Notes under the pieces: model-generated
Database searches by the model: none
What the model was told of the DNA's origin: nothing
Seen by the model: the letters and a program-made list of their open reading frames with translations, nothing else
Source of the DNA: Lathyrus oleraceus
Lineage: Eukaryota > Streptophyta > Magnoliopsida > Fabales > Fabaceae
Reading direction: 5' to 3'
Length of the DNA: 64,000 nt
NCBI RefSeq assembly: GCF_024323335.1
Contig: NC_066585.1
Location: 345,469,846-345,533,845, forward strand
Position numbers and translations under genes: made by a program
Shown: piece by piece, positions 56,701 through 64,000 of the stretch
How positions within the stretch are numbered: position 1 is the first letter of the stretch
Layout of the letters: each line of letters opens with the position of its first letter

Positions 56701-58697
56701 TGTAACACCCCGATAAAATAAGATAATTATTTAATTTAAGTTAATAATATAGTTATTAATTTAATTAAATAATTGGAATATTTTTATTGGAATTATTATT
56801 ATTGGATTATTTTATTATTATTATTGGAATAAAAGTTGGAATTAGAAAAGGTCCCATTTGGTAAAAGGGTTATTTTCACGTGAAAAGGAAAAGAGACAGA
56901 AAAGTGGAAAAAAAGAGCCAGAGAACAAGGGTTGAAGAGAGGAAGAGCTTGAAGCTGAAGGGTTGCCGGATTAACTCAGGTAAGGGGGGTTTATCGTCGT
57001 TTGATGGGTATTATGGGTTAACATGTAATGGGTAGTGATAAACCATTGATTTGACTCTGATTAGAATGATGTATGCTGAAAATTGTGAAATATTGGATGA
57101 ACGAAATATGGGTTTAATTGGAGAAATTCGTAGGAATTAGATGTAATAATGTTAGCAATTGTGAAATCGAATAAGGTATGATTCGTGTTAGATGATATGA
57201 ACGATTAATGTGAAAAATTGGATTGTAGGAGGTTGGAATTGGGAGATCTCGTAGCAGAGAAAACCATAGCAGATCTGGAAATCTGGTTTCTGGTCATACG
57301 CGTATGGCACTAGGCAATACGCGTATGAGATGGTCTGGTACGCGTATGGCACTAGGCAATACGCGTATGGATGAGGAAGATGATGTTTTGAACGTGGTTT
57401 GGCCTCTGTTGGTACGCGTATGGGGAAGTGGTACGCGTAGCATACGCGTATGAGATAGGTGGTACGCGTATGGGATTGGCTGAGAATTGGGCCATACGCG
57501 TATGGGATTAGGCAATACGCGTATGGGCAGGATTGTGATTTTTCTGTGCTGTTGTCGTGCAGTTTTTGGTTGTTCAGCTGAGTAATGTAGTTAGCTGATG
57601 TATGATAGAGTAGGGATCATTTCCCGTTGTTTGAGTAGTATAGGTATTAGTATAGTGTGCTAATGCTGTGATTGACTATGTGGTATGACATGATATGATT
57701 ATGTGGTGAATATGTTGATGATGTATGATGATATGCATAATGTTGTGAATGTATCTATCATGTATGAAATGATGAATGGACTGTTTATGGCTCAGAGTGA
57801 GAGCATATGTCCATTGTGGATGATTGTTGATGTTTGCATGACTAAGTGATTTAGCTTGCATATTGTGGCCTTTATGGTGGTAGCTAATTCCCATGGTGAG
57901 GAATTAGTGAGTTAGTATTGTGGATTGTTGTTGATGTTTGCATGCTAGGTGATTAGCGTGCATATCATAGCCCTTGGGGTGGTAGCTAATTCCCATGGTG
58001 AGGAATTAGTGAGTGAGTCACTAGGTCTCAAATGAGTGGGACTAGTGAGCTTGGTAGCCGTACCTGGATTTGGTCGGTGAGGTTGAACTATATGTTCACG
58101 ATTAGTCGGTACCGCATGCATGGAGTCTCATTGCATAATGTATGTATGGCGTATAATATGAATGGATGTATTCCAATATTATACGTGTGTTGTGTGTTTG
58201 TGTTGAGTATGATTATGATATTGAGTTGATGTTGCTGTTGCTGAATGTGTGATCTGATTAGAGTGATGAGATGTGTTAATTTACTTAGCATTACATGATA
58301 TTTTATAATGCTTATTATATCGATTGAGGAACTCACCCTTACAACTATGTTTCAGGTAACGGACATTGATTGAGTAGAAGCTAGTCCTTGGAGTCTAGTG
58401 TAGTTCCTTAGTGGGTCATGCTCTGGTAGATGTAACATCGGGATGAGATGTTTTACTATGTTTTCATTTGGTTGTTGAACAACTTTACATGTAATGTATT
58501 ACATGGTTTGAATGTTGTTAGTTTGTATCCGCTGCGTATTATGCAAATGTTTTATTTTGATTAAATAAATGAGCATGACAGGATATTTTGGAAAATGGTG
58601 TGAAGTGTCAAGTGTGACACCCTTGAACTGCATATTTACTCTGATTTGTGTTTTGTTATTTTAATTAATTGTTGGGGTATTTTAGAAGGGTGTTACA
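56701..58697 (+). repeat. Tekay 3' LTR
   Basis: Almost identical to 50163-52162. Differences seen: one base near 56751, a 3-base ATT indel near 56820, gtacgcg for gtatgcg near 57432, and single bases near 57655, 58362, 58366, 58447 and 58643. Confidence 0.96.
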
Positions 58698-60064
58698 CAT
58701 CACACCCTCTTGGGTTCACACTACAAACAACACAACCATCATGGTCATGTTCACAGTCACTCACCTTACAGATATCCTTATGCATCTGCACCAAGGATCT
58801 TCGGATAAACCGGACGTCAAAAACTTTAAATTCTCCAGGACAGTCATCCACCATATTCACTAAAGAGTTCCCATGAGCGGGCAAAGGGTTTGCTTTCACA
58901 TTTGGCGCGCGGTCCTCAAAGAACACCATACCACTCTTCATAAGCTTTTGAACCTCAGACTTCAATGGATAACAGTTTTCAATATCGTGTTCGGGTGCTC
59001 CTTGGTGAAAAGCACAACGAAGTTCAGGTTTATACCACCAGGGAAGTGGTTCTGGGATCTGCAGTGGGTTCCTCGATTGAATTAAGTTCTTGAGAACTAG
59101 CAAGGGATATAGCTCTGCATACGCCATAGGAATCGGGTCAAAAGAGACCTTCTTCCTCTCAAAGTTCTATTGATGATGATTGTTGTTGGTATTGTTGTTA
59201 TTATAGGTGTTCGTTCTTTGTTGCGGTTGTTGTTGACTTGGTGTTACTTATTGATTAGAAAATACCGGAATTACTGATGACACTTAATGATGATGATGTT
59301 GACGGGGTGGTGGATTTCTTCTAATCTGAGGCCTCCTCTGCCTCCCACTGATTACTGCATTAGTCTCACTATCCTTCTTCTTACCAAAGTTGCTACCATA
59401 TCTCTTTCTTGTTGATGCCTCATCTCTTGACAACCGTCCTTCACGGACTCCTTTCTCAAGTCTCATCCCCATATTTACCATTTTGGTAAAATCACTGGGG
59501 GTGCTAGAGATCATGCGTTCATAGTAAAATGAACTCAGGGTTTTCAAGAAGATTTTTGTCATTTCTTTCTCCTCCAAAGGAGGAGTGATCTGGGTAGCCA
59601 ACTCCCTCTATCTTTGCGCGTACTCTTTAAATGTCTCATTGTCTTTCTGAGACATAGACCTCATCTTGTCTCTATCCGGCGCCATGTCCACATTATATTT
59701 GTATTGCTTCACAAAAGCCTCTCCCAAGTCGTTGAAAGTGCGAATGCTTGCACTATCCAACCCCATGTACCAACGGAGTACAGCACCAGTCAGGCTATCT
59801 TGGAAGTAGTGAATAAGAAATTGATCATCATCTGTCTGAGTAGACATCTTACGGGCATACATCACAAGATGACTGAGTGGACAAGAATTCCCTTTATACC
59901 TGAGAAGCAAGAACTGAATCCATCATGGAAGTCAGGCGGGTGATCTCGTCCTTCAGCTCTCTGTTCTCTTGCTCCAAATGTTCCATGATTTTCAGATGAT
60001 TGGCTCGGGTATTGTACCGGTGAGTCAGCTTGGCTAAAGCACAGAAGACACACCAATCAGACAT
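58698..60064 (-). pseudogene. gag: Element C gag with internal deletion
   Basis: Starts at the ATG at 60064 and shows the coiled coil HLEQENRELKDEI as in A's gag. At about 59905 it jumps directly to the capsid block (GNSCPLSHLVMYARKM) in a different phase, so the Pro-rich linker of A (about 125 codons) is deleted. Further stops are TAG at 59608, TAA at 59284 (after four His, shared with A), one near 59249 and one near 59166. The zinc-like CAFHQGAPEHDIENC follows, and the segment ends NPRG at the Tekay insertion. Confidence 0.88.
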
Positions 60065-60149
60065 CTGGCGAAAACCTGTTTATGCAAATGATGCATGAAA
60101 TGCAATGCTTGATTAATTTTATTTTTCATGGAACTTACTATATCATTTG

Positions 60150-60152
<3 letters not shown>

Positions 60153-60242
<90 letters not shown>
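60153..60242. repeat. (TA)n microsatellite between gag and ORF1
   Basis: About 45 uninterrupted TA units; same relative location as 15392-15469 in element A. Confidence 0.97.
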
Positions 60243-60245
<3 letters not shown>

Positions 60246-60366
60246 ACATTGCAACGATTTGATATGGCCAAAAATCTCTTTTCATTTATATAAATTGGAA
60301 GGATTACACTGAGTACAATTTCAGAAACCAAAATAAAAGATACAAGAGAAAAGGAGGCTAGTCATC

Positions 60367-61869
60367 CTAAGGATCCCTAACAACGATGTCAAAAGATTTG
60401 GGTGAAGGCGCGTACTTCCTTCGAATGCGATGGATCTCAGTCTCAAAAGAAGCCTTCATCTGAGTCTTCTCGAGGACAAGCTGATCAACAATTTGCTTCC
60501 AAGCAACGAAAGGTTGAGGCATGCTAGAAGATGAAACATATGGCTCTCTTTGTCTCTTCGTCACTCGGTCTTCAAGTAGCTCGATAAGCGCATCTTTATC
60601 CTTAGACTCCAATTGCAACTCTTCATGCTTCTTGCTCAAAGCACGAAAACATTCTTCCCACATATCCTTCTCTTGCTTCATCTTGGCGAGCGCGTCTTCC
60701 AACTCCTCTACATCTTGGTTAGGGAGAGTTAATGGCTCAACCACAACCATAGACATAGGTCTTTCGCAAGGATAAGGCATCTTCAACTCCATAGCTCTCT
60801 TCTTCACCCAAAGAGTGTAAGCTTCCAAAGCTACAAAGTTGGGTGGACCAAGCTCGGATCTTCCTTTCCTATGCACATTATGCCAAGCATGCACAATCTT
60901 CTTCTTCAAATGTTGGGGATCTTTACCCTCTTGATAGAAAAGACTTTCTAACAAATTGTTATTAGGTTTGTCTCTAAAGGGGAACCCAAGTTGACGACGA
61001 GCCAAAGCAGGGTTGTAGTTAATTCCCCCTTGTGTACCAATGAGAGGCACATTAGAGAATTCACCACAAGTATCAATAATCTCCAAACTGCTCAAAGAAG
61101 TATCATACCAAACTATATCATCATTAGTGAGAGACATAAGTCTCTGAGACCACCTTAGACATTGTTTGTTCTCCACAAAAGCAGGTGTCTGAGGCAAGTG
61201 CGAAATAAACCACTTGTACAGAAGAGGAATACAACAGACAATCGTTCCCCCGCCCTTAGAATTCCTTAGATGCAAAGAGAAATACATATCACCCAACAAA
61301 GTAGGCTCAGGATTCCCAATCAAGAATATTCTAATGGCATTAACATCAACAAAACCGTCAATGTTCGGGAACAAAGCTAATCCATAGATGAGCAACACAA
61401 AGATAGCTTCAAAAGCATCCATACTACTAGCTTGAGCAAAAGTAGTAGCTTCCTTGATGAGGAAAATATATGGCAACCCAAATAACCTTCCTTTCTTCAC
61501 CCAATGAGCATCTATCTCAGACTTCTTCAAGTGAAGAGCTTCAGCAATAATACTAGATCGGGTAATCTCCTCCAATCCACTAAAAGGTACTCTACTAGAA
61601 ACAGGTATCCCCAAAAGATGAGAATACTCCTCCAAGGTAGGCACAAGCTAAAAATATGGGAAAGTGAAACAACGGTAGAGAGGATCATAGAACTGCACTA
61701 GCACACTCAAAAGTCCGTAAACCACATCAGCAGACAAAATGGACAGAAGCTTCCCATGACGTTGTTTGATGTCCAAGGGATCTAATACAAAAGATGCTAG
61801 CTTCCTTAACTCTTTCAAGTCGGTACATCTGAAACTGTACTTCTTAGTGTTCCTTCGTCCACAATCCAT
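60367..61869 (-). pseudogene. Element C ORF1 (Ogre extra ORF, DUF7745-like)
   Basis: 501 codons from MDCGRRNTKKYSFRC to VVRDP, with a single in-frame TAG at 61648-61650 (segment PYF-stop where A reads PDYH). The remaining 425 codons are open and highly similar to A's ORF1: PTLEEYSHLLGIPVSSRVPF, GDMYFSLHLRNSKGGGTIV, NPALARRQLGFPFRDKPNN. A Lys/Glu-rich coiled coil (EELEDALAKMKQEKDMWEE) lies before a Ser-rich C-terminus. This is the best-preserved ORF1 in the window. Function unknown; a nucleic-acid or host-factor role is speculation. Confidence 0.88.
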
Positions 61870-62714
61870 GGTCTGAAAATATTTGCAAATGACACCTTAG
61901 TTCCTTGAAATTTTCGTGTGATGAATGTTATGATGTGCATGAATGCATGAATGCAACAATCACGAATAAGGGATCACACACAAGGCAATCAAACAAAGGT
62001 CAAGGGATGAATCAAGTCTTTGTCAAGATCAATCAACCATTTGGTGGATTATGGTTTTCACCTTATCAACACCCAAGTTCCATTGATATTGACAAGACTT
62101 GATTGGATCAACCAAGAATTAAGGGTTTGTTGTAAGTCACGAGCATAGAGTCTGGGTAAGAATCATCCCAAAGGAGTGAACTAAGGATAAAACATGTAGA
62201 TCATGTTCTAAAAAGTTCCCAGAGTCTTAATTCCATCTATCGGATATTACAGGTTAAGATGACTGACTCATCGACCCATAATATTCTCAAGAGAAACTCG
62301 TCTGAGTGTAGTATCGCATAACAATTGTGATCAAGTCTACACTTGAACAGTTTCTGCACTACGTCCTAAATAGGCCAAGATGGGTTAAATGTTCTAAGGT
62401 CCTCAGCTTCTCAAACCCAAATTAGAGATAGTGATGCCTAACCATAAATACTTGTGTGACATTTCCAAATCCAAAAGAGTCTCCACTGAGCAGATAGATC
62501 TCAAGCCAACTTGTTAAGGACTACTCCACACAAGTCGAACATGACTATACCATCCTCCTATCTTAATTTCACTCAAGTTCGGGTTAGAACTTATCTCACC
62601 ACTCAGAGATCCCCAAGCACAACAAGCAGATTATATCACACATACATATATACAAACATCACATATATACAAATATATTCACACAAAAAGTAGGCTAAAC
62701 CCACTGGAGACTAC
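61870..62714 (-). other. Element C 5' leader, no gene
   Basis: Homologous on the minus strand to A's leader 12924-13761; no conserved frame. Confidence 0.6.
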
Positions 62715-62732
62715 TCCCCAGCAGAGTCGCCA
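62715..62732 (-). other. Element C primer binding site
   Basis: Minus strand TGGCGACTCTGCTGGGGA, 9 bases from the LTR end, the canonical Ogre-type PBS in this window. Confidence 0.88.
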
Positions 62733-62741
62733 CTTAATTTT

Positions 62742-62942
62742 TGTAGCAGGAAATTCATGATCATCAAGCTATTGACAAGCTAGAGATCAAATAACAAGAG
62801 TCGCCACTGCGCTTTTATTGTTTCCAAGGGAAAAGGGAAAAAGTACGAACAAAACCCAAAAGTAAGAAGTTTTCAATTCAAAACTAATAAAAAGTCAGAA
62901 ATCACAAGTAAGGGGGTTGGTTACACAGAGGGAAGATGTTAG
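62742..62942 (-). repeat. Element C 5' LTR, last 201 bases
   Basis: Minus strand ends in TGATCATGAATTTCCTGCTACA, similar to the ends of A's LTRs. It is cut at 62942 by element D. The last five bases gttag are the likely target duplication of D. Confidence 0.8.
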
Positions 62943-63202
62943 TGTAACACCCCAAAATTTGCCCCCCTCATTCATGCATTCATTTTTAGGTCATTTAACA
63001 TTTCATATTGCATTTCATCATGTCAATCGGAAATAGATCCAAGAAGCTTGAATATCATCCAAGACACTTTGTGGGTCCTATCTGGGTGATCAGTCAACAC
63101 AAGGGAATGGCTTGAGATACTTCCAACATGTTCAAATGGGGTCTATTCATCAGTCAAAACGTTAATCTTGAAGGAGCAAAAGTTTGTTCATGAGATGTCA
63201 TG

Positions 63203-63304
63203 CTCGCTAGGCGAGCAGAATGGGTCGCCTAGCGAGTTCCAAGAAAAGCCACAAGAATCACCTACGCTTAGAGGAATTTCTTGAACTGTCATGCTCGCTA
63301 GGCG
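63203..63304. repeat. Spaced palindrome copies, CTCGCTAGGCGAG
   Basis: CTCGCTAGGCGAG at 63203-63215, the inverted form TCGCCTAGCGAG at 63225-63236, and CTCGCTAGGCGA at 63293-63304. Confidence 0.85.
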
Positions 63305-63356
63305 AAGCCCACGCGTTTTGAAAAAAAAAAATTAATAATAAAATTAAAAAAAAACG

Positions 63357-63360
63357 AAAA

Positions 63361-63391
<31 letters not shown>

Positions 63392-63392
63392 A
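63357..63392. repeat. (TAAA)n microsatellite
   Basis: About eight to nine TAAA units within element D's LTR. Confidence 0.9.
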
Positions 63393-63583
63393 ATATAACA
63401 GAAGAATCTTGGACTTGGACCTCTCTCTTTTGAGCCCACAAAGTCACAAAAATCAGGTTATAAATTCTAGACTTCCATCTCCCAAAAAACCCTGGGAAAA
63501 AGATAGTGAGAGAAGAGCTAACAGAGTTCAGAGCAACCTCCAGAAACTGAAGGGAACTCATCTGCAAAGAACCAATTCCCTCT

Positions 63584-63592
63584 CATATAAAC
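63584..63592 (+). promoter_or_regulatory. Putative TATA box of element D LTR
   Basis: CATATAAACC, about 640 bases into the LTR and 280 bases after the palindrome copies. Confidence 0.4.
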
Positions 63593-64000
63593 CCTAAGAG
63601 TGCTTTGCAAACCCAACGGTGCCATTCAATTTCAATAGATCCTCCCCAATCAGGTATGCCCTATTTCCACTACTTTATACTTTCATCCTGAAATTTTTGA
63701 TACCCTTTTAATGCATTTGTTTGACAAGAAGTTTAGGCCTCCTACCCTTGGTTGCTTTTTGTGAGCTTTTTGTGAATTTTAATGGCATAATTCATGTGGT
63801 TACATTTTGTTTTGGGGCAACTCTTGATTGCACCCCATCTTGTCACTCTAACCTGTTTGTTGAGTTTTTTGTGAGGGCTCACATACTCTTGCAGGGATAG
63901 CTTGCTTGGTGTTCCACTTTATTTGTGGGATACCATTTGGAGGTTTATTCCGATTACCTGTATTGACCTGCTTTCTTTGATGGTTCTAGCTTGAGAGATC

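Larger units (their letters stand above)
50163..58697 (+). mobile_element. Tekay/Del chromovirus, nearly intact and young
   Basis: The 8535 bp element is flanked by catca (50158-50162 and 58698-58702). LTRs of 2000 and 1997 bp differ by about 7 substitutions and one 3-base indel by eye. The PBS matches tRNA-iMet. One phase of 1457 codons encodes Gag, protease, RT, RNase H, integrase and a C-terminal chromodomain, interrupted only by TGATGA at 53134-53139 and TAA at 56137-56139. Chromodomain and domain order place it in Tekay/Del. Confidence 0.96.
48240..62942 (-). mobile_element. Element C: Ogre of A's family, 3' part lost, host of Tekay
   Basis: On the minus strand: end of 5' LTR (62942-62742), PBS, leader, ORF1, (TA)n, gag-pro split by the Tekay at 50163-58697, intron, and about 55 codons of pol before it runs into the Athila-like ORF. 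ORF1 and gag-pro are clearly of the same family as element A. Its 5' LTR is cut by element D after 201 bases; its 3' part is gone. Without the Tekay about 6.2 kb remains. Confidence 0.85.
62943..64000 (+). repeat. Element D: LTR start of another Tat/Ogre-type element
   Basis: Starts TGTAACACCCCAAAATTTGC inside C's LTR and runs out of the window. Palindrome copies lie at 63203-63304, an A-rich tetranucleotide tract at 63357-63392 and a TATA-like box at about 63584. No coding region is visible; family assignment rests on the LTR tip only. Confidence 0.6.

Noticed and set aside
60034..60331. Tyr-Ile repeat peptides from frames through the (TA)n tract
   Set aside because: They are direct products of the microsatellite and not genes.
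1..64000. A host plant gene hidden among the repeats
   Set aside because: I scanned the intervals between elements and the longer frames on both strands; every recognisable domain belongs to a retrotransposon. Only 1-375 remains unexplained.

Overview
This window looks like plant nuclear DNA, almost certainly from a legume and most likely tribe Fabeae (Pisum, Vicia, Lathyrus or Lens). The organism call rests on the presence of several very large Ogre-type Ty3/gypsy elements (LTRs of 4-6 kb, an extra ORF1 before gag, an intron between protease and reverse transcriptase). I found no host protein-coding gene, rRNA, tRNA or CRISPR array. Apart from bases 1-375, essentially all of the 64 kb can be assigned to nested LTR retrotransposons.

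Layout, left to right. (1) 1-4784: minus-strand Ty1/copia element (SIRE/Maximus-like) with 5' LTR, PBS, gag, protease, integrase and only the very start of RT. (2) 4785-6481 and 6482-7228: fragments of a minus-strand Tekay-like LTR and a plus-strand Tat/Ogre-like LTR. (3) 7229-8236 plus 45825-48240: the 3' part of a minus-strand Athila-like element, whose LTR is split by element A. (4) Element A, 8237-45819: plus-strand Ogre with TSD gtaac, 4.66 and 4.34 kb LTRs, ORF1, gag, protease and the last part of integrase; RT/RNase H is deleted. (5) Element B, 16376-35640: minus-strand Ogre of another family, inserted in A's gag codons with TSD agtat; it keeps gag and RT/RNase H but lacks recognisable protease and integrase core. 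(6) Element C, about 48240-62942: minus-strand Ogre of A's family, fused at its left end to the Athila remnant, cut at its right end by element D and interrupted by (7) a young Tekay/Del chromovirus at 50163-58697 (TSD catca, LTRs nearly identical). (8) Element D: a plus-strand LTR starting at 62943 and leaving the window.

Relative age by eye: Tekay is youngest (about 7 substitutions over 2 kb of LTR), B is intermediate (roughly 1-3 % in sampled stretches), A is older (about 3.5 % in the first 200 bp). The copia, Athila and C remnants are the most decayed.

The observations I consider most novel are in the Ogre elements. In both A and B, a tandem array of short nested hairpins follows the integrase stop codon, with complementary arms that differ in sequence from unit to unit but stay paired. 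In both B and C, the stop codon of gag-pro is the TAA inside the 5' splice site of a 250-271 bp intron, so splicing would switch the product from Gag-Pro to Gag-Pro-Pol. The 3' UTRs are rich in a motif complementary to the primer binding site. Finally, five unrelated LTR families here each carry their own short palindrome in several spaced copies.
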